Assembly: GCF_004331685.1 (NCBI RefSeq)
Contig: NZ_SJSM01000006.1
Location: forward strand, 62,001-126,000
Reading direction: 5' to 3'
Length of the DNA stretch: 64,000 nucleotides
Origin: Pedobacter hiemivivus
GTDB taxonomy: Bacteria; Bacteroidota; Bacteroidia; Sphingobacteriales; Sphingobacteriaceae
Shown piece by piece: positions 45,301-52,592 of this stretch. The notes under the pieces were generated by a model. It was not told the origin of the DNA. It searched no databases and saw nothing but the letters and a program-made list of their open reading frames with translations. Positions within the stretch are counted from its first letter, which is position 1; every line of letters begins with the position of its first letter. The translations under genes were made by a program, and so were the position numbers.

Positions 45301-47238
45301 CAGGCAGGAAACATCAGTATCGCAAGTGCTAATGTATCTGCCATTCCAAAAGCCAATCAGAGCATCACTTTCAATGCGATCGCTTTGAAAACTTATGGTG
45401 ATCCAACATTCCAGCTTGGAAATGTAAATTCATCAGGAGGTCTTCCGGTAACTTATATTGCGACCGATCCTACAGTGGTTTCTATTGTTGGTAATGTGGC
45501 TACAATCCTGAAATCAGGAAATACGGTCATCACCGCAAGTCAGGCTGGAACGACCAGCTTCAATGCTGCAGCAAATGTTCAGCAGACGCTAACGGTAACT
45601 CAGAAGGTATTGACCATAACAGCCAATAATCGCATTAAAATCTATGGTGATGCAGTTACTTTCACAGGAAATGAGTACACTTCAGTCGGCCTGTCAAATG
45701 CCGATGCGATTACTTCGGTAAGTTTTAGCTCTACTGGTGCAGCAGCAACGGCAACGGTTGCAGGTTCAACCTATCCGATTGTAGCTTCGGCAGCAACGGG
45801 TACAGGGTTAAATAACTATAGCATCACTTACCTGAACGGCGCATTGACTGTTACCAGAAAAGCTTTAACCATTACTGCGGATGCTAAAGAAAAATTCCTA
45901 GGTGCGGTAAATCCAGTGTTGACAGTGACTTACACTGGGCTTACGAATGGGGAGACCAATGCTATATTGACTACTCAGCCAACGATCACAACTACTGCGC
46001 TTACAGGCAGTCCAATCGGAGATTACCCAATCACGGTCAACGGGGCAGCGGCGGCCAACTATGCCATCAGCTATGCCACTGGCAACCTGAAAATAAAATC
46101 AGGAATACCTACAAGCATTACGCTTGCAGCAATAACCTTATATGAAAACAGTGCTTCAGGAACAAATGCAGGTACGCTAAGCAGCACCTCTGATGATCCT
46201 TCGGTTACTGCGTTTACCTATACATTGGTGGCTGGCACAGGTGATACCGACAATGCCTTATTTGGTATCGCCGGAAATAAGCTAAACACCAATGCAGTAC
46301 TGGATTACGAAAACAAAGCTGTTTACAAAGTAAGGCTGCGTTCAACTACTCAATACGGTCAGTCGCTGGATAAGGAGTTGAGCATTACTTTAAGTGATGT
46401 AAATGAAATCCCGACACTTGCTGCCATCAGCAATCAGGCAATCTGCTTTACCACAGCAGGACAAACTGTTGCCTTAACAGGTATCAGTGCTGGCCCTGAA
46501 ACGGCACAGAGTACAGGTTTAACGGTTAGCAGCAACAACCCTAACCTCTTTGATGCCTTAGGAGTTACGGGCACTGGAGCTACGGCAACGATTAACTACC
46601 GGATTAAAGCCGGCGCTATAGCCGGGACAGCTACCGTAACAGTAACCGTAAAAGACAATGGTGGTACAGCCAATGGTGGTGTAGATACTTACAGCAGAAC
46701 TTTTACCATCACAGTAAATGCTTTACCTGTTATTTCTATCAACAGTGACAAAGGCATACAGATCAGTAAAGGAGAAAAGGTGTATTTAAATGCTACTGGT
46801 GGCACCAACTATGTTTGGGTAGCCAACAACAGTATCCAAAGCGGACACAATACGGCTACAATTTTGGTTAGACCAATGGAAACCACGACTTACACCGTAA
46901 CGGCAAGCAATGCCAGCGGATGTTCGGAGACAAAAACCTTTACCCTTACTGTATTGGATGATGTGGCTAAAGTTAAAGCCATGAACATCATGTCGCCAAA
47001 TGGTGATGGAGTGAATGACAAATGGTTGATTGACAATATTGATGCTTACCCTAACAATGAGGTGAAAGTATTTGACAAAGGCGGTCGTTTGATGTACAGT
47101 AAAAAAGGTTATGACAACAGCTGGGATGCCACCTTAAATGGTTTACCACTGGCCGAAGGCACTTACTATTACGTCATCGATTTTGGGCCAGATAGACCTA
47201 AAGTAAAAGGTTTTATAACGGTTACCAGACCAAGTTAA
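42379..47238 (+). CDS. Giant repeat adhesin with type-B T9SS (CHU_C) C-terminal domain
   Basis: A 1619-residue surface protein. The signal peptide ends near residue 23 (LACLTANAQS). SwmB/Ig-like domains fill ~65-394. Five 100-residue Ig-like repeats follow at 395-894, each containing NNWTATYTFVSGD. A fibronectin type III domain is at ~900-990, two MBG-like domains (VLTITANNRIKIYGD and ALTITADAKEKFLG) follow, and a cadherin-like domain is near 1250-1350. The last ~85 residues (MSPNGDGVNDKWLIDNID onward, ending GFITVTRPS) are the gliding-type CHU_C domain used by T9SS type B cargo. I chose ATG 42379, which opens the signal peptide. The PorP/SprF gene downstream is the expected secretion partner. 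Confidence 0.93.
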   Translation: MRYLKTIILLWVSILACLTANAQSANSHTTSAGGGSVSLPGGNTLGFTIGEPFISTIGTNPQFTQGLHQTLLSFSVTDVNSPNVITAYKEGGVVLVTVNFNQPVLVTGIPELALNSGGKALYTSGSGTTVLTFTYTVAAGENSTDLDYSAIGSLTLAGGSTIQNSLGANAPLTLPVPGAAGSLAANKDIIIDTQAPTQTIATALFSNDANASGTYFLTNTANQTVSGTLSANLVAGEIVEVSFNNGTSYAPATITAGDNAWSIATTLTASNTLKVRVVDALGNTGTEYSKGYVYDIVPPTATLALASSALKIGSTPLLTITFSEAVTNFANADLTIMNGTLTAVTTGDAGVTWTATFTPTNNFTSLVNSITLDKEGLTDLAGNAGAGTSATANYTIDTQAPTLSSVAIVSDNVVSTRAKVGNTATLTFTASETIQTPTVTIAGHVVVPTATGNNWTATYTFVSGDTEGLVAYNIAFSDLASNAGTAVTTGTGSVTFDKTAPTLSAVNIASNNATPTLAKVGDVATLTFTSSKTVQTPTVTIAGHAVTPIAVGNNWTATYTFVSGDTEGLAAYNIAFSDLTGNAGTAVTTGTGSVTLDKTVPTLSAVNIVSNNTVPTLAKVANTATITFTASEALKTPVVTIAGHVVTPTAAGNNWTATYTFVSGDAEGLITYNIAFSDLAGNAGTAITTGTGSVTFDKTVPTLSAVNIVSDNVVSTRAKVGNTATLTFTASESVQTPVVTIAGHAVAPTVAGNNWTATYTFVSGDAEGLVAYNIAFSDLASNAGTAVTTGTGSVTFDKTAPTLTAVNIVSNNAVPTLAKVGDVATLTFTSSKTVQTPTVTIAGHAVTPTATGNNWTATYTFVSGDTEGQVAYNIAFSDLTGNVGSPVSNGSGSVAFDQTAPVVPAGLAATSGDTQIIPNWTANTETDLSKYRITYGTNPASLTSTVDVTAGTTTYTNTGLTNGTTYYYQIQALDQAGNISIASANVSAIPKANQSITFNAIALKTYGDPTFQLGNVNSSGGLPVTYIATDPTVVSIVGNVATILKSGNTVITASQAGTTSFNAAANVQQTLTVTQKVLTITANNRIKIYGDAVTFTGNEYTSVGLSNADAITSVSFSSTGAAATATVAGSTYPIVASAATGTGLNNYSITYLNGALTVTRKALTITADAKEKFLGAVNPVLTVTYTGLTNGETNAILTTQPTITTTALTGSPIGDYPITVNGAAAANYAISYATGNLKIKSGIPTSITLAAITLYENSASGTNAGTLSSTSDDPSVTAFTYTLVAGTGDTDNALFGIAGNKLNTNAVLDYENKAVYKVRLRSTTQYGQSLDKELSITLSDVNEIPTLAAISNQAICFTTAGQTVALTGISAGPETAQSTGLTVSSNNPNLFDALGVTGTGATATINYRIKAGAIAGTATVTVTVKDNGGTANGGVDTYSRTFTITVNALPVISINSDKGIQISKGEKVYLNATGGTNYVWVANNSIQSGHNTATILVRPMETTTYTVTASNASGCSETKTFTLTVLDDVAKVKAMNIMSPNGDGVNDKWLIDNIDAYPNNEVKVFDKGGRLMYSKKGYDNSWDATLNGLPLAEGTYYYVIDFGPDRPKVKGFITVTRPS
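43561..45060 (+). repeat. Five tandem 300-bp repeats within the adhesin, with a 900-bp higher-order period
   Basis: Units start at 43561, 43861, 44161, 44461 and 44761, each exactly 300 bases (100 codons). By eye, unit 1 is most like unit 4 and unit 2 most like unit 5 (runs of 60 bases differ at only 1-4 places), while neighbours differ more. This points to duplication of a 900-base block of three units. A partial sixth unit begins at 45061. Confidence 0.9.
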
Positions 47239-47292
47239 TATCAGGCATGTCAATAACACGAAACTAAATAACACGCTCAGCAATAATACGAT

Positions 47293-47375
47293 CGTCATGC
47301 TGAGTTCATCTCAGCATCTCTCAAGAGAAAGTTCCCCCTTTTATTGCGAGGTCCTGAGATAAACTCAGGATGACG
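47293..47375. repeat. REP-like palindromic element, copy A
   Basis: An 83-base element starts CGTCAT and ends ATGACG. Each half is itself a hairpin (GCTGAG/CTCAGC and TCCTGAG/CTCAGGA), and the halves are complementary to each other. It lies in the 156-base gap between the adhesin and the first PorP/SprF gene. Copies B and C lie at 49591 and 50699. Confidence 0.85.
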
Positions 47376-47394
47376 AATCGTTTAAAAAAAACAC

Positions 47395-48282
47395 ATGAAA
47401 ACAATATATAAGACAGCTCTACTATTGGCCTTCGTTGCAATGGCCACTTCGGTAAAAGCACAATTAAACCCGCTATCAGCGCAGTACTTTACCAATCAAT
47501 ATCTGATCAATCCAGCTTTTGCTGGTGCCGGACAAGGTTTAAAACTTAACGGTGCTTACCGCAAACTATGGAGCAATGTTCCAGGTTCTCCTCTAACCCA
47601 AAACCTAACTGCCGATTACGGTTTTAACAAAGTAGGTTTGGGTTTAGCTGTAAACAATGAAAGCGCAGGTTTGCAAAGAGAAACCCGCGTAGTAGGTAGT
47701 TATGCTTACCACTTGCCATTAAACGACAACGGACAACAGTTACACTTCGGGGTATCCTTAGGATTCATGAGTCAGCGATTGGAGAATGCTGATATTTATG
47801 GTAATCCTGCCGATCCGGGCGTAGCTCAATATAACGACCGCAAAACTTACCTGGATGGTGATTTCGGTGTCGCCTATACTTCAAACAAGCTAAATGTACA
47901 GGCTGCTATACCGAACCTTAAAAGAGTGTTGAAAAAAGATGACATTGAAACAGCTGATGTGGCTACATTTTACACCGCTGCAAGTTACCAGTTCAACCTG
48001 AGCACAGGTGCTGAAGGGGTAGATTTAGAGCCTAAAGTTGCTTACCGTGGCGTAAAAGGCTTTGACAATATCTTCGATGCTGGTGCACAACTGAGCATTG
48101 CAAACAAGCAGGTGATGTTGTTGGGTATGTACCACAGCACCAAAAATGCAACTTTCGGTTTAGGTATGGATTACAAAAAGAGATACCTGGTAAGTGGTAC
48201 TTATACCACTCAGACTTCAGCATTGAGTAGCTATACTAATGGCAGCTTTGAATTGAACCTTAGGGTAAATTTAAGCAAGTAA
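47395..48282 (+). CDS. PorP/SprF-family T9SS membrane protein, copy 1
   Basis: A 295-residue outer-membrane protein with a signal peptide (MKTIYKTALLLAFVAMATS then VKAQ). PLSAQYFTNQYLINPAFAGA is the diagnostic N-terminal PorP/SprF motif, and the rest alternates as a barrel ending SFELNLRVNLSK. In Flavobacterium, SprF-type proteins encoded next to type-B cargo are needed for that cargo's secretion or surface attachment. It directly follows the giant adhesin and so is its likely partner. It differs from copy 2 (49734-50621) at only ten residues by my count. A hairpin terminator follows. Confidence 0.93.
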   Translation: MKTIYKTALLLAFVAMATSVKAQLNPLSAQYFTNQYLINPAFAGAGQGLKLNGAYRKLWSNVPGSPLTQNLTADYGFNKVGLGLAVNNESAGLQRETRVVGSYAYHLPLNDNGQQLHFGVSLGFMSQRLENADIYGNPADPGVAQYNDRKTYLDGDFGVAYTSNKLNVQAAIPNLKRVLKKDDIETADVATFYTAASYQFNLSTGAEGVDLEPKVAYRGVKGFDNIFDAGAQLSIANKQVMLLGMYHSTKNATFGLGMDYKKRYLVSGTYTTQTSALSSYTNGSFELNLRVNLSK

Positions 48283-48286
48283 AATG

Positions 48287-48320
48287 AAGGTCTGATTATC
48301 CTAACGGATGATCAGACCTT
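48287..48320. terminator. Hairpin terminator between PorP copy 1 and the convergent regulator
   Basis: AAGGTCTGATTATCC (48287-48301) pairs with GGATGATCAGACCTT (48306-48320) around TAAC with one mismatch, followed by TTTCTTTT on the + strand. It ends 38 bases after the PorP stop and overlaps the last codons of the regulator on the other strand. Confidence 0.82.
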
Positions 48321-49268
48321 TTTCTTTTGAAAATAAATTTGCGGGCTGGCTCCTACTCTCTTTTTAAACTCAGTAAAAAAGGTGCTTTTAGAAGAAAAGC
48401 CCGCATGACGTCCCACCCCCTCCATACTGTATTGGCCCATGTTGACCTGATCAGCGAAATGTTTAAGGACATAATTGATCCGGTAACGGTTGATAAAACT
48501 GTTGAAATTTTCGCTAAAATATTCATTCAACAGGTATGACAGTTCGTGCGGCTTAATCTTAAAATGGGAAGCGAGTTGTTGGAGCGTGAGCTTCTTTTGC
48601 AGATAGGGCTCAAACACCTCCATGCTGATCAGCATACTTTCCCGCGACAATTGCTGATCTAATACCTTTTGATCTTTCGTCTTATTGATCATCTTTTGAA
48701 GTGTGGCATCCTTAAGATTCAAAAAAGATGCTGCAACCGACAAAGGAATGCGCTCGACATGATCTGGAAATGCTTTCAGAAAATAAGCATATTTATCCGC
48801 TAAGCTCCCCATCCGAATAAAGATAGAGCGGTAATGCGCCTGTGTGTAGTACAATTCCAGGATCTTACGAAAAAGCGCATTCATTTCCGGATATCGATCA
48901 TACAAGCCATGGAAATAAGTGGAACACATGGCCAATAAATGAGAATCTTCCTCGGCCTTCACATCTTCAACGCAGGGCTTATCCCCGTACATCCCTTCTA
49001 TAGCAGAAAGAAACTCTCCATCTACCGTAATGAAACTGGTAACCGTTTCTTTTTCATTGCTCACCTGTCCGCAGACGACACCTTTTAACACAAAATAAAC
49101 ATGCGTACTCAGCTCTCCTTTCCGCATCAGGTACTCATTTTTCTTTAAAGAAATTTCGAAACTATTATCCGAAAAGTCCTGAATTAATTCATCGCTTAAA
49201 GGATGAAAAGAAGAGAATTGTTCGATAACAGCATTTACGGCGGGAGAGTTAGATAGCGTTAAGGGCAT
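48312..49268 (-). CDS. cNMP-binding-domain/AraC-HTH fusion regulator
   Basis: A 318-residue predicted transcription regulator. Residues ~15-130 match a Crp/Fnr-type cyclic-nucleotide-binding beta-roll (FEISLKKNEYLMRKGE, THVYFVLKGVVCGQVSNEK). The phosphate-binding cassette is not clearly conserved, so it may sense something else or nothing. Residues ~225-318 form an AraC-type double HTH (LTLQQLASHFKIKPHELSYL and VGRHAGFSSKSTFFTEFKKR) in place of the usual Crp HTH. The gene lies between the two PorP copies on the opposite strand, suggesting local control of the surface genes, which is an inference. Confidence 0.88.
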   Translation of the reverse strand: MPLTLSNSPAVNAVIEQFSSFHPLSDELIQDFSDNSFEISLKKNEYLMRKGELSTHVYFVLKGVVCGQVSNEKETVTSFITVDGEFLSAIEGMYGDKPCVEDVKAEEDSHLLAMCSTYFHGLYDRYPEMNALFRKILELYYTQAHYRSIFIRMGSLADKYAYFLKAFPDHVERIPLSVAASFLNLKDATLQKMINKTKDQKVLDQQLSRESMLISMEVFEPYLQKKLTLQQLASHFKIKPHELSYLLNEYFSENFNSFINRYRINYVLKHFADQVNMGQYSMEGVGRHAGFSSKSTFFTEFKKRVGASPQIYFQKKKV

Positions 49269-49427
49269 AATTATATACGATTAAGTATCGGAATAAAATC
49301 ACAGGTTAAATTAAAGCGTCTTGCTGTTTAAAACAAGAATAACTTTCATGCGAAACTAAAAACATTTCGCTAAGCTAACATATTAATGCTAAACTAGAAA
49401 TGAAATGACACCTATTATTCGCGTTAC

Positions 49428-49517
49428 TTAACTGAAGGAACATACTTTTATGTGATCGATTTTGGTTCGGATAAACCTAAAGGAAAAGGTTTTGTTACGA
49501 TCATCAAAACAAATTAG
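49428..49517 (+). pseudogene. Remnant of a second adhesin: CHU_C C-terminus
   Basis: The + strand reads LTEGTYFYVIDFGSDKPKGK then GFVTIIKTN before TAG at 49515-49517. This aligns over 29 residues with the last 29 residues of the giant adhesin (LAEGTYYYVIDFGPDRPKVK then GFITVTRPS). No matching frame continues upstream. It sits ahead of a REP-like element and PorP copy 2, the same order as at the intact copy. The rest of the 465-base gap 49269-49733 holds REP copy B and short upstream sequence for the regulator. Confidence 0.85.
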
Positions 49518-49590
49518 TAATATTACGTCAGAAAATACTACGGACGTAAATCCAACATAACGTAAATGAGTTGATCATCAATAATACGGT

Positions 49591-49673
49591 CGTCATCCTG
49601 AATTTATTTCAGGATCTCTCAAGAGGAAATCCGCCCTTCTATTGCGAGATCCTGAAATAAATTCAGGATGACG
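49591..49673. repeat. REP-like palindromic element, copy B
   Basis: An 83-base element, the same length as copy A and in the same position relative to a PorP gene. Its two arms are perfect reverse complements (GTCATCCTGAATTTATTTCA and its mate), and each arm is also a hairpin (TCCTGAA/TTCAGGA). Flanks such as AATAATACG upstream match copy A, so A and B descend from one duplication. Confidence 0.85.
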
Positions 49674-49733
49674 AATTGCTTAAATAACCATTAAAAATTA
49701 TAACCAATTAGACACAAACACCACAAAAAATAT

Positions 49734-50621
49734 ATGAAGACAATATTTAAAACAGCTCTGCTATTTGCCTTCGCTGCAATGGCGACTTCGGTAAAAGCAC
49801 AATTAAACCCGCTATCAGCGCAGTACTTTACCAACCAGTACTTAATCAATCCAGCTTTTGCTGGTGCGGGACAAGGTTTGAAATTAAACGGTGCCTACCG
49901 CAAACTATGGAGCAATGTTCCAGGCTCACCTTTAACCCAAAACTTAACTGCCGATTACGGTTTTAACAAAGTAGGTTTGGGTTTAGCTGTAAACAATGAA
50001 AGTGCAGGTTTGCAAAGAGAAACCCGTGTAGTAGGTAGTTATGCTTACCACTTGCCATTAAATGACAACGGACACCAGTTACACTTCGGGGTGTCGTTAG
50101 GCTTTATGAGTCAGCGATTGGAGAATGCTGATATTTATGGTAATCCGGCCGATCCGAGCGTAGGTCAATACAACGACCGCAAAACTTACCTGGATGGTGA
50201 TTTCGGTGTCGCCTATACTTCAAACAAGCTAAATGTACAGGCTGCGATACCGAATCTTAAACGTGTATTGAAAAAAGATGATATTGAAACGGCCGACGTG
50301 GCTACATTTTACACAGCAGCAAGTTACCAGATCAACCTAAGCACAGGTGCTGAGGGTGCAGATTTAGAGCCTAAAGTGGCTTACCGTGGTGTAAAAGGCT
50401 TTGACAATATCTTCGATGCTGGTGCACAACTGAGCATTGCCAACAAGCAGGTAATGTTGCTGGGTATGTACCACAGTACCAAAAATGCAACTTTCGGTTT
50501 AGGTATGGATTACAAGAAGAAATACCTGGTTAGTGGTACTTATACCACCCAGACTTCGGCATTGAGTAGCTATACCAATGGTAGTTTTGAATTGAACCTT
50601 AGAGTAAATTTAACGAAGTAA
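49734..50621 (+). CDS. PorP/SprF-family T9SS membrane protein, copy 2
   Basis: A 295-residue near-duplicate of copy 1 (47395-48282), with a signal peptide, the PLSAQYFTNQYLINPAFAGA motif and a barrel to the terminal LRVNLTK. The ten differences are mostly conservative (for example Tyr5Phe, Leu11Phe, Gln-to-His before LHFG, Arg-to-Lys near the end). No intact cargo gene lies beside it, only the 30-codon adhesin remnant at 49428-49517. It may therefore serve the same adhesin or other type-B cargo elsewhere. A perfect 15-bp terminator hairpin follows. Confidence 0.93.
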   Translation: MKTIFKTALLFAFAAMATSVKAQLNPLSAQYFTNQYLINPAFAGAGQGLKLNGAYRKLWSNVPGSPLTQNLTADYGFNKVGLGLAVNNESAGLQRETRVVGSYAYHLPLNDNGHQLHFGVSLGFMSQRLENADIYGNPADPSVGQYNDRKTYLDGDFGVAYTSNKLNVQAAIPNLKRVLKKDDIETADVATFYTAASYQINLSTGAEGADLEPKVAYRGVKGFDNIFDAGAQLSIANKQVMLLGMYHSTKNATFGLGMDYKKKYLVSGTYTTQTSALSSYTNGSFELNLRVNLTK

Positions 50622-50650
50622 TAGCCATTACATATTGCAAAACATTATTG

Positions 50651-50690
50651 CAAATGCCCCTGTGAAATAATCACAGGGGCATTTGTTTTT
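50651..50690 (+). terminator. Intrinsic terminator after PorP copy 2
   Basis: CAAATGCCCCTGTGA (50651-50665) and TCACAGGGGCATTTG (50671-50685) form a perfect 15-bp stem with the loop AATAA, followed by TTTTT. It starts 30 bases after the stop codon. Confidence 0.92.
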
Positions 50691-50698
50691 ATGCGTAT

Positions 50699-50819
50699 CG
50701 TCATCCTGAGTTTATCTCAGGACCTCGCACTGGCTAATCAGAACCTGCATAAGCGAGATCCTGAGATAAACTCTGGATGACGACCGATTTAGGACAGCGG
50801 ATTCAGGATGACGATGCGC
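50699..50819. repeat. REP-like palindromic element, copy C, with an extra half-site
   Basis: CGTCATCCTGAG at 50699 and GGATGACG at 50775-50782 bound an 84-base palindrome like copies A and B but with a different centre. A further half-site, TTCAGGATGACGATGCGC (50802-50819), can pair with GCGTATCGTCATCCTGA starting at 50693. The element ends just before the stop codon of the convergent gene at 50821. Confidence 0.8.
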
Positions 50820-50820
50820 T

Positions 50821-52545
50821 TTATTTGTAATTGTAATCAACCACAACACCATCAATCAGCATTTGCTTGTCTTTAACTTGTACCTTTTTCCCTGCAGGAA
50901 CACAAATCAATACCACGGATTGCTGTGCAGGAATAATCACTTTAGCGCCCTTAGCTAAATTACGCGCGATAAAGCGCTGCGCCACGGCATCATAAACATC
51001 CGTTTTCCCTTTAGCGCCCTTTGGCACCTTAAACAAAATGGCTTTAGCCGATTGATAAGGATTATAAAACAAATAAGTTGGATAAGCTTTTTGGCGATAA
51101 AAATCAGTAGCCAGCAAGTCTAGCCCAAGTATTCCTTTAACCTCAGTCTCCTTCACAATACCTCCAAAAATACCAGCATGTGCACTACCATATACGCTGA
51201 ACTGCGAAACTTCAGGATTTTTACCTGGCACCCATTTCGGTCCATCGCCCTGCGCTACCGGTGCTTTTAAAGTTTGATACAGCGTATCGAAAGTAGAGGC
51301 TTTGGCAAAGCCTTCGTAAGCAATTACCCCTTTTGTTACACCTGCAAGTGCGGGTATGGTTTGATGCGCTGTTGGCATATACTGCGGATAAAATAACCGG
51401 GAAGCATTAACGGCATTCAACATCCATTTGCCTATTGCATTGGCATATTCTGTTTTATACCGAACCATGGGCACCAATGGCCATGCGGCATCAAATGTGT
51501 TCATTAAAAAAGCGTAACCGCCATGATCAACGGTACTGCCAACTGTTCCAGAAATGTCGTAGCCATTCCAGTTGCCCACTAAAAAGCCCCAGCCTTCGCG
51601 ACAAACAGCAGTCCCATCAAAAGTCCAGTCCAGCATTTTTCCAGTATCAAAAGTAGTCCCCTGCTCTGCGTTTATCCTTGCCGCAAAATAGGCACCAAAA
51701 GGCATCAACAACTCATAGGTAGGGTTAATTTTCTGGCTCTCTAATGCTTTCATCGCACTGATTGCCCCCTTTAAATAGCGTGGATCACCAAACTTTTTAT
51801 AGGCCGAATACAATACATAGGCGTGTCCGGCCGCAGCATCAGGTTGCGCACAAATCTGGTTAGTCATCGGCTTCATTTGTCCATAATCGAAATAGGAGTA
51901 ATTGTAATTGCCATTTAAGATAGAATCCGCTTTATAAAATTTCTCGGCTATACTTCTGGCCATCCGCTCAAACTCGGGCTCTGCCGAGTACTTATCATAG
52001 ATGGCATAAAACAACACATTTGGATATACATCATACCACCAGTCCCTACCATAACCACCACCCAGCAGGGCCACTTCTGGCGCGGTATTGTTCATCATAA
52101 TATCCCAACCGTTATCCTTATTGAAGTAGTTTTTGAGCATCCCCACATAGTTGAATGCTTGTTTACTTTTATCCAAACCAACCAATGTAGCGCCCAAAAC
52201 GGAGCCCATATTGGCCAGCGACTCATGGAACATTCCTTTGTTGTTTTGTGGTCCTTGCCTTACATCGCCAACCGCGGTATACATACCCAATGTCGGTTCG
52301 TTAAAATTCTTACCTGTGCTATCCATCCAAACCATTGGCCAGTATTCGCCTTTGGCCTTAAAATCATATATGGTACGGTCAAAATCAAGCGCCATCGCTT
52401 TCCAGTCGATGATTTGTAAGGGCTTAGGCAAATCTGCCATCAAAGCCACGCGGCCAATAGGAACTTGTTTAACCTGAGCATAGCAAAGCGCAACAATAAA
52501 TAAGGAAAGGAAGGTAAGTCGTACGGTCAGTTTAAATCTCATCAT
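50821..52545 (-). CDS. Secreted PUL protein of unknown family, probably an alpha-helical-barrel enzyme
   Basis: A 574-residue protein with a signal peptide (MMRFKLTVRLTFLSLFIVAL then CYAQ). The body has many aromatic and helical repeats, for example GHAYVLYSAYKKFGDPRYLK and ISAMKALESQ, as in (alpha/alpha) toroid glycoside hydrolases and lyases. GGGYGRDWWYDVYPNVLF and TVDHGGYAFLMNTFDAAWPL are candidate active-site stretches with conserved-looking Asp and His. A C-terminal beta-rich domain follows. I do not recognise the family. As the last gene of the SusCD/GH130/MFS operon it is probably a periplasmic or surface glycan-active enzyme. I chose ATG 52545, since the frame's first codon at 52557 is TTG. 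Confidence 0.8.
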   Translation of the reverse strand: MMRFKLTVRLTFLSLFIVALCYAQVKQVPIGRVALMADLPKPLQIIDWKAMALDFDRTIYDFKAKGEYWPMVWMDSTGKNFNEPTLGMYTAVGDVRQGPQNNKGMFHESLANMGSVLGATLVGLDKSKQAFNYVGMLKNYFNKDNGWDIMMNNTAPEVALLGGGYGRDWWYDVYPNVLFYAIYDKYSAEPEFERMARSIAEKFYKADSILNGNYNYSYFDYGQMKPMTNQICAQPDAAAGHAYVLYSAYKKFGDPRYLKGAISAMKALESQKINPTYELLMPFGAYFAARINAEQGTTFDTGKMLDWTFDGTAVCREGWGFLVGNWNGYDISGTVGSTVDHGGYAFLMNTFDAAWPLVPMVRYKTEYANAIGKWMLNAVNASRLFYPQYMPTAHQTIPALAGVTKGVIAYEGFAKASTFDTLYQTLKAPVAQGDGPKWVPGKNPEVSQFSVYGSAHAGIFGGIVKETEVKGILGLDLLATDFYRQKAYPTYLFYNPYQSAKAILFKVPKGAKGKTDVYDAVAQRFIARNLAKGAKVIIPAQQSVVLICVPAGKKVQVKDKQMLIDGVVVDYNYK

Positions 52546-52592
52546 TATGGTGTTCAAAATATATCAAAAATAACTTCAGGTATTGTAGGTTG

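Noticed and set aside
49273..49284. 12-base match ATATACGATTAA shared by the cNMP/AraC gene and HTCS gene upstream regions (also 63792-63803)
   Set aside because: Both genes encode AraC-type regulators, but an AT-rich 12-mer is expected to recur by chance in 64 kb and the distances to the start codons differ.
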